DNA of 27,630 bases from JALYUS01 sp038231255 (lineage in GTDB: Bacteria; Chloroflexota; Chloroflexia; Thermomicrobiales; JALYUS01). The notes beneath the pieces were generated by a model. The model saw only the letters and a list, made by a program, of their open reading frames with translations. It was not told the origin of the DNA and did not search any database. The stretch is taken from the NCBI GenBank assembly GCA_038231255.1, contig JBBRLR010000066.1, forward strand, positions 1 to 27,630. The letters are read 5' to 3'. A program made the position numbers and the translations under genes. This document shows, in pieces, positions 1 to 7,660 of the stretch. Position 1 is the stretch's first letter. Each line of letters opens with the position of its first letter.

Positions 1-653
1 GGGAACACGCGACGGAGATGCTGCGCCGGGCGCTGGCGAAGCGCGGCATGGCGTACGAGGTGGACGAGGGTGGTGGCACCTTCTACGCGCCGAAGATTGA
101 CATCAAACTCTACGATGCGATTGGTCGCGAATGGCAGGGGCCGACAATCCAGGTGGACATGCAACTGCCGGATCGCTTCGACATGTCGTATATCGGCGAC
201 GACGGCGAGCGGCACCGCCCGGTGATGGTCCATCGCACCGTACTCGGCTCGATGGAGCGGTTCGTCGGCGGCCTGATCGAGCACTATGCGGGCGCCTTCC
301 CCGTCTGGCTGGCGCCCGTGCAGGCGATGGTCATCCCGATTGCCGACCGGCATCAGGAGTACGCGCAGGAAGTCGTCAGCGCACTAAAGAAGCGCAACAT
401 CCGCGCCGAGGCGAATGTGAGCGACGGCCGGATGCAGGCGAAAATCCGCGACGCGCAGGTGCAGAAAGTGCCCTACATGCTCGTCGTCGGCGACCGTGAG
501 GCGGAAGCGGGCGCGGTCTCCGTTCGCCTGCGGAGCGGCGAGGATCTGAAGTCCATGCCGCTCGCCCAGTTCACCGAGATCGCCACCACCCAGCGCGACA
601 GCCGCAGTACGGACCTCTTGCCGGAAGCGATGCGCGTCGTCGCCGCCAACTGA
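1..653 (+). CDS. thrS: Threonine--tRNA ligase, C-terminal part (5' end outside window)
   Basis: This is the last 216 residues of a class II aminoacyl-tRNA synthetase that charges tRNA-Thr with threonine in the cytoplasm. The reading frame is already open at base 3, so the gene starts before the window. Visible in order are the end of the catalytic core (WQGPTIQVDMQLPDRF), class II motif 3 (HRTVLGSMERF, whose His matches a zinc ligand of ThrRS) and the anticodon-binding domain from about visible residue 100, with VPYMLVVGDRE near its middle. All of this aligns from memory with the E. coli ThrRS C-terminus, and the tail ends where expected. A strong intrinsic terminator follows 17 bases after the TGA, so thrS ends its transcription unit. 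The editing and TGS domains would lie upstream and cannot be seen. Confidence 0.95.
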   Translation, partial: EHATEMLRRALAKRGMAYEVDEGGGTFYAPKIDIKLYDAIGREWQGPTIQVDMQLPDRFDMSYIGDDGERHRPVMVHRTVLGSMERFVGGLIEHYAGAFPVWLAPVQAMVIPIADRHQEYAQEVVSALKKRNIRAEANVSDGRMQAKIRDAQVQKVPYMLVVGDREAEAGAVSVRLRSGEDLKSMPLAQFTEIATTQRDSRSTDLLPEAMRVVAAN

Positions 654-1303
654 TCGCGCGGCAACCGCGAACGGCAGACTCTCGGGCCTGCCGTTTTTGC
701 GTCTCTGAATCTGACAAATATCGAGTATCGATTGGTAGGGGCGCACAGCCGTGCGCCCGTCGCCGTTGCTGCTACGCAAAGAGCGCCAAGCATCGCACGC
801 TGCTCATCGGAAAGCGGCAGCTTGTCATTGCGCTGTTCCGGGTAAATTTCCGCCGCATCCCAATATTTGCGCGGCACGCTAGAAGCGACACCGAGTTTGG
901 AACCGCGCGTGTTCAATTCACCGACAAGTTCACGCGCATCGAACAGAAAGACGGATCGGATCACCCACGGGCGATGAGTGCCACGAGATGAAGCGGCCGC
1001 GACACGCGGCCCTGTCATGACAAGATAATCGTCGGGAAGATGCGCAGGGGTAAGATCGAGGAGGCTTTCCAGTTTCGCGTACCACTTGATATTTACGCTC
1101 CGTCTAGTGAGTAGTCCGGTCGTGAAATGACCATCAATTCCCTTCGCCACCGCCGATTGTTCAAGCGCGATAGCGAAAATCGCGGAAGCGATGTATTCAC
1201 CGACATGGCCGATCTGCGCAGGCCGACCGACGAGGTTCGCGATCTTCTCGTCAATCACATGCTTCTCTTTCAGCAAATCAGCGAGCCGAGCGAGATCAAG
1301 CAC
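473..1303 (-). CDS. DUF6998-like protein with a probably non-native C-terminal tail
   Basis: The GTG start at 1303-1301 is the first usable start after an in-frame TAG at 1330. Residues 1-175 look like a genuine conserved protein of unknown function. They include GRPAQIGHVGEYIAS, KGIDGHF, VNIKWYAK, LPDDYLVMTGP, RPWVIRSVFLFDA and EIYPEQRN, which I recall from proteins labelled DUF6998, sometimes linked to restriction-like contexts. After LSDEQRAMLGALCV (about residue 177, base 773) the frame runs through a palindromic repeat (residues about 183-190), then antisense through the thrS terminator and the last 180 bases of thrS. The last roughly 100 residues are Arg/Ser-rich and resemble out-of-frame translation. 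I infer that the original stop was lost when the repeat was acquired. The functional part is probably 770-1303. There is no biochemical clue to function. Confidence 0.6.
   Translation of the reverse strand: MLDLARLADLLKEKHVIDEKIANLVGRPAQIGHVGEYIASAIFAIALEQSAVAKGIDGHFTTGLLTRRSVNIKWYAKLESLLDLTPAHLPDDYLVMTGPRVAAASSRGTHRPWVIRSVFLFDARELVGELNTRGSKLGVASSVPRKYWDAAEIYPEQRNDKLPLSDEQRAMLGALCVAATATGARLCAPTNRYSIFVRFRDAKTAGPRVCRSRLPRDQLAATTRIASGKRSVLRLSRWVVAISVNWASGMDFRSSPLRRRTETAPASASRSPTTSM
670..698 (+). terminator. Rho-independent terminator of thrS
   Basis: A perfect 8-bp stem (AACGGCAG at 670-677 with CTGCCGTT at 688-695) encloses a 10-base loop, and a run of five T's spans 694-698. It lies 17 bases after the thrS stop, as expected for an intrinsic terminator on the plus strand. 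It also lies antisense within the C-terminal extension of the minus-strand gene 473-1303. Confidence 0.85.
734..758. repeat. Palindromic repeat, arm 1 (inverted partner at 1340-1364)
   Basis: A 25-base element beginning GGTAGGGGCGCAC matches 1340-1364 in reverse complement at 24 of 25 positions. Each copy is itself a short hairpin (GGCGCAC, a 4-base loop, then GTGCGCC). The two copies bracket the DUF6998-like gene as an inverted pair about 580 bases apart. This copy overlaps the gene's 3' end and supplies codons. Confidence 0.8.
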
Positions 1304-1339
1304 TGTGTTCTTCTTTACGAAAATCGGCTAGCGGGCGGC

Positions 1340-1364
1340 GGGCGCACGGCTGTGCACCCCTACC
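1340..1364. repeat. Palindromic repeat, arm 2 (inverted partner at 734-758)
   Basis: This is the reverse complement of 734-758 apart from one transition (a C/T difference). It lies between the stop of the dehydratase gene (1388) and the start of the DUF6998-like gene (1303), both on the minus strand. It could also act as an intercistronic hairpin. No T-run follows it on the minus strand, so a terminator role is not supported. Confidence 0.8.
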
Positions 1365-1387
1365 AGCTGTCAACTTCTCGCCACATC

Positions 1388-2326
1388 TTATCCGGCGAGG
1401 ATTTCCGACAATACCCGGAAATCAATGTTGCCGCCGGAGACGACGCAGACGATCTTGCCGCCAGCCGCTTTGCCGGAAAGGGCGACGGCAACAGGGCAGG
1501 CGCCCGCGCCCTCGGCGATCACGCGGTTGCGCTCGGCGAGGAGGCGCACCGCGCCCTTCAGTTCGTCCTCCGTGGCGGTGAACGCGCCATCGAGCAGGGC
1601 GGAGGCGCGCTCCCACATTTCCGGGAAGACGAGTTTGCCCGCGATGCCGTCTGCGAACGACGGCGTGTACGTGATCCCCACCGGCTTGCCCGCGCCGAAG
1701 GCCGGGGTGAGCGGGGCAGCGTTCGCCGCCTCGGTCGCGTAGATTTTCGTTTGCGGCCGCAAGGCCCGCAGCGCGGTGGCGATGCCGCACGCCAGCCCGC
1801 CGCCACCGAAGGGGATGAGCACGGTGTCCACATCGGGCAGGTCTTCGAGGATTTCGAGACCGATCGTGCCATTGCCGGCCATCACGCGCTCGTCGTCGAA
1901 GGCGTGGATAAAGGTCGCGTCAATGCCGGGGTAGGAACGCGTCGAGAACGTCTGCCACCACGTATCGAACGGGACGGGGATCACCTCACCGCCCATCCGC
2001 TTGACCGCCGCGATCTTGGTTTCCGGCGCGGTATCGGGTACGACGACCCAGCAGGGGATGCCGAGTCGCTGCGCCCCGAAGGCGACGCCCTGCGCCATGT
2101 TCCCCGCACTCGCCGTCAGCACCCCGCGCGACAGTTCCTCCGGCGGTAAGGCGCGCATCGCGTTGTGCGCGCCACGCAGTTTGAAGGAGCCAATCGGCTG
2201 CAAGTTCTCCAGCTTCAGGTAGATCTCGGCGGGTGCGTCCGGTAGCCGCAGCCGCACGAGCGGCGTCCGTACCGCGACCTCCGCGACGATTGGCCGCGCC
2301 GCCCAAATATCTGCAATCATTACCAC
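1388..2326 (-). CDS. PLP-dependent threonine/serine dehydratase family protein
   Basis: A 312-residue fold-type II PLP enzyme, most likely deaminating L-threonine (to 2-oxobutanoate) and/or L-serine (to pyruvate) in the cytoplasm. The Schiff-base lysine is K49 in GSFKLRGA. The substrate-carboxylate loop is TASAGNMAQG (71-80), the PLP-phosphate glycine loop is GGGGL (174-178), and SGGNID lies near the C-terminus. The length fits the short forms without an ACT regulatory domain, so allosteric control by isoleucine is not expected. The GTG start at 2326 is chosen because GGGGAGGGG lies 8 bases upstream; an ATG two codons later is possible. Serine racemase or another beta-eliminating member of the family cannot be excluded. 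It shares its strand with the small Cys-rich gene upstream (143-base gap), but a hairpin separates them. Confidence 0.85.
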   Translation of the reverse strand: MVMIADIWAARPIVAEVAVRTPLVRLRLPDAPAEIYLKLENLQPIGSFKLRGAHNAMRALPPEELSRGVLTASAGNMAQGVAFGAQRLGIPCWVVVPDTAPETKIAAVKRMGGEVIPVPFDTWWQTFSTRSYPGIDATFIHAFDDERVMAGNGTIGLEILEDLPDVDTVLIPFGGGGLACGIATALRALRPQTKIYATEAANAAPLTPAFGAGKPVGITYTPSFADGIAGKLVFPEMWERASALLDGAFTATEDELKGAVRLLAERNRVIAEGAGACPVAVALSGKAAGGKIVCVVSGGNIDFRVLSEILAG

Positions 2327-2406
2327 CGCCCATTCCCCTCCCCACGCTCAAAAGCCGCGCCGATCGTCCGCGCTTGTTTCTACTATGGCTCGCACAGTAC
2401 TGTACC

Positions 2407-2438
2407 CTACCGCGACGTGCCAAGTCGGATCGCGGTAG
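2407..2438. other. Hairpin between 2470-3003 and the dehydratase gene
   Basis: A perfect 9-bp inverted repeat (CTACCGCGA at 2407-2415, TCGCGGTAG at 2430-2438) has a 14-base spacer. A separate 10-base palindrome, ACAGTACTGT, lies at 2394-2403. There is no T-run, so this is a possible RNA structure or protein-binding site rather than a clear intrinsic terminator. Confidence 0.45.
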
Positions 2439-2469
2439 AGCGCGGGAGGGATTCCCATTTCGTTGGCGG

Positions 2470-3003
2470 TTACGCGTTCGTATTCCGCATCACGGGAGAA
2501 GGCGCATCATGGATCAGCCCGCGCGCCTCGCCATCCGGTCGCGGCTCCCTCGGACTGGTCACGTCCTTCCGTGGTTCTCGCATCCCCGTCGTCATGGTCT
2601 CGCTTTCCGGTCGCGGCTCTTGCGGGCCTGCCGCCTCCGCCGCGTGGGCGAGGCGTCGCTGGGCGCGTACTTCCTTGTCCGCTTCTTCGTCACCCTCGAT
2701 CCACGTTGCGAAGAGATGCGTCGTCCCCCGCCGCACCGTGAGGCTGACCTCGAACTCATGGCCCTCGTCGCACCAACATTGGATGCAGATGTCCGGGAAA
2801 TCGCGGTCCACCGCCCCCCGTGGGATCAGCGGATACTCCCTGCTCCGGTGGAGGGCGGAGCCGAGATGCACATTCGACCCATCGTCCGTTCCCACACCGC
2901 GCGCCCGACAAACGGGGCAGGGCAGAACCGCGTCGCGCGCGGTTACCTCCACACGCAACGTGCGCCCGTCGGTTTCCGATCCCTTCCTGCTTACTACGAC
3001 CAT
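2470..3003 (-). CDS. Hypothetical protein with a zinc-binding-type Cys cluster
   Basis: A 177-residue cytoplasmic protein I cannot name. The ATG at 3003 is chosen over an in-frame upstream start because GGAGG motifs lie just ahead of it. A C-x2-C pair at C29/C32 (CPVC) and a second cluster C73-x2-C76-x-C78 with H82 (CIQCWCDEGH) look like a split zinc-ribbon site. Between and after them, residues 80-101 (HEFEVSLTVRRGTTHLFATW) resemble a small beta domain. This layout resembles short Cys-rich proteins annotated only as hypothetical. The C-terminal 75 residues are charged, rich in Pro, Glu and Arg, and contain a near-repeat (REPRKDVTSPREPRPD), so they are probably disordered. The gene is divergent from the YbaK gene across 227 bases. 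No function is proposed. Confidence 0.6.
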   Translation of the reverse strand: MVVVSRKGSETDGRTLRVEVTARDAVLPCPVCRARGVGTDDGSNVHLGSALHRSREYPLIPRGAVDRDFPDICIQCWCDEGHEFEVSLTVRRGTTHLFATWIEGDEEADKEVRAQRRLAHAAEAAGPQEPRPESETMTTGMREPRKDVTSPREPRPDGEARGLIHDAPSPVMRNTNA

Positions 3004-3230
3004 ACTTCCTCCGCCTCCCGTGTGATTGCGCCAAACCTGACGCACCGATCAACATTATGTCGAGTCCCACATGCGGATGATAGCCATTTGCCGCGCGGAA
3101 TGCAAACAGCCGCCAAGCATATCTCCGCCGCATGGGTGGTGGTCCGACCATTTTTCGCCCGTTTCGCCGCGTGTAGCCTCCTGCGGATGTTCCTGCTACC
3201 ATCGCCGCAAGAACGAAAGGAGGAGCAGCC

Positions 3231-3707
3231 TTGAATGCCACCGCGCAACGCGTCGCCGACGCCCTCGCCGCCTTGGGGGTTGAAACGGCGGTGATCGAGT
3301 TTGCCGAAAGCACCCGGACGGCGGAAGAGGCGGCGGCGGCCATCGGCACGCAGGTCGCGCAGATCGTCAAGTCGCTCGTCTTCATGGCGGGGGATGCGCC
3401 GGTGCTGGCGCTCGTTTCCGGCACGAACCGGCTCGATCCGGCCCGTCTCGCGGCATGGACGGGCGACCCGCCGCGCCGCGCCAGCGCCGATCAGGTTCGC
3501 GCGGCGACGGGCTTCGCCATTGGCGGCGTCCCGCCCATCGGCCACAGCCAGCCACTCCGCACCTTCCTCGATCGCGATTTGACGCAGTACGAGGTCGTCT
3601 TCGCGGCAGCGGGTACGCCCCACGCCGTCTTCGCCATCGCGCCCGCCGAACTCGCGCGCATCACCGGCGGCGAAATCATTGACCTTGCCGCCCGACCGGC
3701 GGATTGA
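3231..3707 (+). CDS. YbaK/EbsC family aminoacyl-tRNA deacylase
   Basis: A 158-residue single-domain protein of the YbaK/prolyl-tRNA editing family, which hydrolyses misacylated tRNAs (typically Cys-tRNA-Pro or Ala-tRNA-Pro) in trans. Family features are the conserved lysine K47 in QIVKSLVF, SGTNRLD (63-69), GFAIGGVPPIGH (94-105) and AAGTPHAVFAI (126-136), with the usual end EIIDLA. The start is TTG at 3231, preceded by a very good AGGAGG (3219-3224). No ATG fits better. The exact tRNA substrate cannot be read from sequence. The gene seems monocistronic: it is divergent from 2470-3003 upstream, and a separate promoter follows before the transporter operon. Confidence 0.88.
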   Translation: MNATAQRVADALAALGVETAVIEFAESTRTAEEAAAAIGTQVAQIVKSLVFMAGDAPVLALVSGTNRLDPARLAAWTGDPPRRASADQVRAATGFAIGGVPPIGHSQPLRTFLDRDLTQYEVVFAAAGTPHAVFAIAPAELARITGGEIIDLAARPAD

Positions 3708-3782
3708 CAACCACTTGGCGTCTTGTGCGGCTTTCGGCCTGCGGCAGGAGCAACCGGCGGCTGACGACCGGCGACGGTTCCA

Positions 3783-3812
3783 TTGACGCCTTTCGCCGCG
3801 CGCTGATAGGAT
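3783..3812 (+). promoter_or_regulatory. Candidate sigma-70 promoter for the transporter operon
   Basis: TTGACG (3783-3788), an 18-base spacer and TAGGAT (3807-3812), with an extended -10 TG at 3804-3805. The predicted start near 3819 leaves a leader of about 70 bases before the ATG at 3888. A small palindrome (CATGT-C-ACATG, 3830-3840) lies just downstream and could be an operator. Confidence 0.55.
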
Positions 3813-3887
3813 CAGCCCATCAAGCGGTGCATGTCACATGTCCGAAACGGGTGTCCACGCCGTCGTTTATCGCGGAGATGGATTCAT

Positions 3888-4835
3888 ATGGGGGAATACA
3901 TCGTCCGTCGCGTGGCGAGCATGATCCCGGTACTGCTCATCGCCAGCGTGATCTCGTTCGGCCTCCTGTATGTCCTGCCCGGCGATCCCGCCATCGCCGT
4001 CCTCGGCGACAATGCCGGTAACCAGGCGACGTATCAGGCGCTCCGGCACGATTTCGGGCTTGACCAACCCGTCTATGTTCAGTACGGGAAGTGGCTTGGC
4101 CGCGTCGCGCACGGCAACTTCGGCACGTCCGTCCGCACCAACGAGCCAGTGACGAAAATTCTGCTCCGACGGCTGCCGGTCAGCCTGTATATCGGCTTTG
4201 CCGGCCTCTTGATTGGGATCATCATTGGGTTGACGGCGGCGGTAATCTCGGCGCTCCGGCCGGGGAGCAGGCTCGATACCACCGCGTCCGTCGCTGCCCT
4301 TGGCGGCATCGCGTTGCCGAGTTTCTTTCAGGCGCTGATCTTCGTCTATGTCTTCGCGGTGCTCCTCCACTGGGTGCCGCCAAGCGGCTATACGTCACCC
4401 TTCGTCAACTTGCCGCTCAGTCTGCGGATGCTCGCGCTCCCGGCGATTGTGCTCGGCACGCATTCTTCGGCGGTCATCATGCGACAGGGCCGCTCGGCGC
4501 TGCTCGAAGTGCTCGGCCAGGACTACATCGCGACGGCGCGGGCGAAGGGTTTGCGCGAGCGGCGCGTCATCGTGCAGCACGCCCTGAAAAACGCCCTGAT
4601 CCCGATTGTCACGATCATCGGCCTGCAAATAGGTCAACTCGTCTCCGGCGCGGCGATTGTCGAGACAGTCTTCGCGATCCCCGGCGTCGGGCGGGCGGCG
4701 GTGGACGCGATCGCGAACCGCGACTATCCCCTGCTCCAGGGGGCTGTGCTGATGCTGGCGCTCGCCGTGATGGTCGCCAATCTGATCACCGATTTAACCT
4801 ACGGGTACCTCGACCCGCGGATACGGTACCGATGA
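3888..4835 (+). CDS. ABC transporter permease, DppB/OppB type
   Basis: A 315-residue inner-membrane permease, one half of the channel of a peptide/oligosaccharide-type (PepT family) ABC importer. The N-terminus (MGEYIVRRVASMIPVLLIAS) is the first membrane helix. YVLPGDPA (28-35) and the FGLDQP motif (56-61) are typical of DppB. The cytoplasmic EAA loop is DYIATARAKGL (212-222), and the C-terminus YGYLDPRIRYR is canonical. The ATG at 3888 is chosen because GGAG lies 10 bases upstream and the longer frame adds a non-homologous leader. The stop overlaps the start of the next permease (ATGA), showing translational coupling. Dpp-type permeases also serve oligosaccharide and opine systems, so substrate must come from context. 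Confidence 0.92.
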   Translation: MGEYIVRRVASMIPVLLIASVISFGLLYVLPGDPAIAVLGDNAGNQATYQALRHDFGLDQPVYVQYGKWLGRVAHGNFGTSVRTNEPVTKILLRRLPVSLYIGFAGLLIGIIIGLTAAVISALRPGSRLDTTASVAALGGIALPSFFQALIFVYVFAVLLHWVPPSGYTSPFVNLPLSLRMLALPAIVLGTHSSAVIMRQGRSALLEVLGQDYIATARAKGLRERRVIVQHALKNALIPIVTIIGLQIGQLVSGAAIVETVFAIPGVGRAAVDAIANRDYPLLQGAVLMLALAVMVANLITDLTYGYLDPRIRYR

Positions 4836-5773
4836 GCAGTAGCAGCGAGAACATGCGCCTCCCGCCGCGCGCCGAGATCGTGGCGACCGTGCTGCCCACC
4901 GCCGCACTCGAAGCCGGACGCGGCAGGGCGCGGTGGCGCACCTTCCGGCGCGTCCTCGACGCGCGCCTCGCCGGGGCAGGGCTGGCGATCCTCGTGATTG
5001 TCGTCTTCTGCGCGCTCTTCGCGCCGCTGATCGCGCCGTACGACCCGACCGATCAGGATTACCTCGCGCTCCTCACCAGACCCTCCGCGCAGCATTGGCT
5101 CGGCACGGACGATCTCGGGCGCGATGTGCTAGCGCGCATCATCTTCGGCGCGCGCATCTCCCTCGAAGTCGGCATCATCGCGGTGGGAATCGCGCTCAGC
5201 GTCGGCGTGACGCTGGGGCTGCTCGCCGGGTTCACCGGCGGCACCCTGGACAATGTCATCATGCGATTCGTGGACGCGGTGCAGGCATTCCCGTCGCTGA
5301 TCCTCGCGCTGGCGATCACAGCGGCGCTCGGCCCCGGCATTGGCAACGCGATGATCGCCATCGGCTTCGTTTCGATGACGACGATTGCCCGACTGACGCG
5401 CGGGCAGACCCTTTCCGAACGCGAGCGAGAATATGTCGCGGCGGCGCGGGTGGTCGGTGTTTCGCCGGTCTCCATCATGGCGCGCCATATCTGGCCGAAT
5501 GTCACCGCGCCAATCATCGTGCAGGCGACGCTGATGATCGCCACCGCGATCATCACGGAGGCGTCGCTCTCGTTCCTCGGCGTCGGCGTCGTGCCACCGA
5601 CGCCGAGTTGGGGGGCGATGCTCCAGTCGGGCAGGCAGTATCTCGAAACAGCCCCCTGGTTGGCGTTCGCACCGGGGATCGCGATTTTCGTCACGGTCCT
5701 CGCATTCAACTTCGTCGGCGATGGGGTGCGGCAAGCGCTCGATCCCCGGCTGAAGCACCGAGGAGGCCGCTGA
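4832..5773 (+). CDS. ABC transporter permease, DppC/OppC type
   Basis: A 313-residue partner permease to 3888-4835, starting in a 4-base ATGA overlap. Residues 1-40 are a cytoplasmic leader and residues about 47-68 form the first membrane helix. The family motif HWLGTDDLGRDVL (88-100) is followed by GARISLEVG (106-114), the EAA loop YVAAARVVGVS (201-211) and LDPRLK near the C-terminus. Together with DppB it forms the heterodimeric membrane channel. No DppD/DppF-type ATPase gene follows; the next gene encodes the solute-binding protein. The ATPase is therefore presumably encoded elsewhere or shared between transporters. Confidence 0.92.
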   Translation: MSSSSENMRLPPRAEIVATVLPTAALEAGRGRARWRTFRRVLDARLAGAGLAILVIVVFCALFAPLIAPYDPTDQDYLALLTRPSAQHWLGTDDLGRDVLARIIFGARISLEVGIIAVGIALSVGVTLGLLAGFTGGTLDNVIMRFVDAVQAFPSLILALAITAALGPGIGNAMIAIGFVSMTTIARLTRGQTLSEREREYVAAARVVGVSPVSIMARHIWPNVTAPIIVQATLMIATAIITEASLSFLGVGVVPPTPSWGAMLQSGRQYLETAPWLAFAPGIAIFVTVLAFNFVGDGVRQALDPRLKHRGGR

Positions 5774-5805
5774 GTTTGTCGGCGACCGGAAAGGATGGGA
5801 GAAGT

Positions 5806-7554
5806 ATGCGTCCGAAAGCACGGATCTCACGGCGGGCCGCGCTGGCCGGGATCGGCGGTGTCGCGGCGTCGAGCATTCTCGCGGCGTGCGGCGGCTCGAC
5901 CGCTGCAACGCCGACAACCGCCGGCAAAGCGCCGACGGCGGCAGCCATCGTCCCGCAGATCGTCACATCGGTCGCCGTCGTCGGCACGGCGGCAAGCGCG
6001 TCATCGGTCGCACCGGCGGGGCCGACCGCAGCGGCAGCATCAGCGGCATCGGCGGCGAACCCCACCGCAGCGAGCGGGGCGGTCAAGCGCGGCGGGCAAC
6101 TGCGGATCATGCAGATCAACGATTTTGTCTCGATGGACCCGATCTTCGCCAGCGGCCCGACGGCCAGCGCCTGTTACGACTGGCTATTCGCCTGGCGGCC
6201 AAACGCGCAGGGCCAGTTCGGCGTGCAGCCGCAACTGGCAAAGTCGTGGGATGTTTCGGGCAATACCATTGTCTTCAAACTCCAGGAGAATGTGAAATTC
6301 CACGACGGCTCGCCGCTCGACGCGGACGCGGTCGTTTGGAACCTCAAGCGGATGGTACAGAACCCGAAAAGCTTCGCCGCTAACTTCCTGCCAGCTGTGG
6401 ACAAGAATAATCCCGCACAGACGATCAACCCCCTCACCGTGCAACTGAACCTCACCCGGCCGAGCGATGCGATTCTCAGCTCGCTCAGCGACGCGATTAA
6501 CAACGCGGCGATTGTCTCGAAAAAAGCCGCCGACGATCACGGCGAAGATTGGCTGAAGACCAATGCCGTGGGCACCGGCCCCTTCAAGTTCGTCAGTTTC
6601 GCCTCGGGCGACAAACTCGTCGTGACGAAGAACGAGTCCTACTGGCAGATGGGTGCAGACGGCAAGCCGCTCCCGTACGCGGACGGCGCGACGTACCGGG
6701 TGATCATCGAGGCGACGACGCAATTCAACGAGATGCGCGCCGGCACGGCGGACTTCATGCAAAATGTGCCGGGGCGCAATGTCGCGGCGGCGAAGCAGAT
6801 CGCCACCGCGCGCTACATCGAATCCCCGTTCTCTGGCAACAAGCGGCAGTTTTTCTTCAACGCGATCAAGCCGCCGTTCAAGGACAATCTGAAACTGCGC
6901 CAGGCAATCGAGTATGCGATTGACCGCGACGCGATGGCCAAGGCGCTCGGTCAGGGGATCGGCATCCCGCTTCCTTATGAGTTCGTGCCGGGCGCGATCG
7001 GCTACGACAATACGGTGCCCGCATATAGCTTCGACCTCGACCAAGCGAAGGCGCTCATCAAAGAATCCGGCGTGACGCTGCCGCTCACCGTACGGCTAAC
7101 GGCACACAACCGCGAAGTGGACACGCAGCAGGCCCAACTAATCCAGGCGATGCTCGACAAGATCGGCGTGAAGATCAACCTCGATATCGTCGAGCGCGTC
7201 GCCTGGGGAGACAAAGTTCGCATCAACAACGATTTCGAGATGGCGACTCGCCTCAGCGGCGTCGCGGTGGACCCGACGAACGATCTCCTTGTCACCTGGG
7301 CGGAAGGTGGCAACTCCGCCTACAGCCGGGCGAAGGTGCCCGGCCTGCTCGACACGCTCAATCAGGCGGACGCTTCGTACGACGACAAGACCCGGCAGCA
7401 GTCGTTTGTCAAGGCGCAGAACCTGATGTACGAATCGGCATGGTTCGGCTACATGTGGTTCGAGTTGGGCAACTTCCTCGTGGATAAGCGCATTCAGAAT
7501 TTCCCGAACGTCTGGGGATCGCTGCGCGAATCGGAATGGTGGATTAGCCAATAA
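5806..7554 (+). CDS. Extracellular solute-binding lipoprotein, SBP_bac_5 family
   Basis: A 582-residue binding protein for the adjacent Dpp-type permeases, probably membrane-anchored outside the cell. The N-terminus has a twin-arginine-like signal (ISRRAALAG, R9-R10) and a lipobox LAAC with C28 as the lipidated cysteine. Residues 29-96 are a low-complexity Ala/Thr/Ser linker. The family 5 core begins at RGGQLRI; residues 142-182 (PQLAKSWDVSG, FKLQENVKFHDGSP, ADAVVWNLKR) are diagnostic. GTGPFKF and LRQAIEYAIDRDAM follow. The ATG at 5806 has AAGGA about 10 bases and GGAG 4 bases upstream. The ligand is unknown. The enolase-superfamily gene downstream suggests a sugar-acid or sugar-acid oligomer rather than a peptide, but this is inference. 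Confidence 0.92.
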   Translation: MRPKARISRRAALAGIGGVAASSILAACGGSTAATPTTAGKAPTAAAIVPQIVTSVAVVGTAASASSVAPAGPTAAAASAASAANPTAASGAVKRGGQLRIMQINDFVSMDPIFASGPTASACYDWLFAWRPNAQGQFGVQPQLAKSWDVSGNTIVFKLQENVKFHDGSPLDADAVVWNLKRMVQNPKSFAANFLPAVDKNNPAQTINPLTVQLNLTRPSDAILSSLSDAINNAAIVSKKAADDHGEDWLKTNAVGTGPFKFVSFASGDKLVVTKNESYWQMGADGKPLPYADGATYRVIIEATTQFNEMRAGTADFMQNVPGRNVAAAKQIATARYIESPFSGNKRQFFFNAIKPPFKDNLKLRQAIEYAIDRDAMAKALGQGIGIPLPYEFVPGAIGYDNTVPAYSFDLDQAKALIKESGVTLPLTVRLTAHNREVDTQQAQLIQAMLDKIGVKINLDIVERVAWGDKVRINNDFEMATRLSGVAVDPTNDLLVTWAEGGNSAYSRAKVPGLLDTLNQADASYDDKTRQQSFVKAQNLMYESAWFGYMWFELGNFLVDKRIQNFPNVWGSLRESEWWISQ

Positions 7555-7562
7555 TGGGATAG

Positions 7563-7626
7563 CGGTAGCATAGGCTTCAGCCTACGTCCCGTCTCGCCAT
7601 TTCGCAGGCTGAAGCCTACGCTACCG
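7563..7626. repeat. Palindromic intergenic repeat (AGGCTTCAGCCT family)
   Basis: Two 24-base arms (7563-7586 and 7603-7626) are inverted copies matching at 22 of 24 positions, around a 16-base loop. Each arm begins CGGTAGC and carries the near-palindrome AGGCTTCAGCCT. Related elements lie at 17000-17054 and 21652-21690. It sits between the binding-protein and dehydratase genes and would form a long mRNA hairpin that could stabilise the upstream message or reduce readthrough. Confidence 0.8.
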
Positions 7627-7660
7627 GAGAATGGTTTAGATAGATGAAAGGATCGTACAC

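Noticed and set aside
1127..2149. Plus-strand open frame of 340 codons
   Set aside because: Lies opposite the dehydratase and DUF6998-like genes, is Arg/Gly/Asp-rich and shows no recognisable motif.
4091..4831. Upstream extension of the DppC-type permease frame
   Set aside because: It overlaps the DppB gene in another frame and has no family similarity; the ATGA overlap at 4832 is a natural start.
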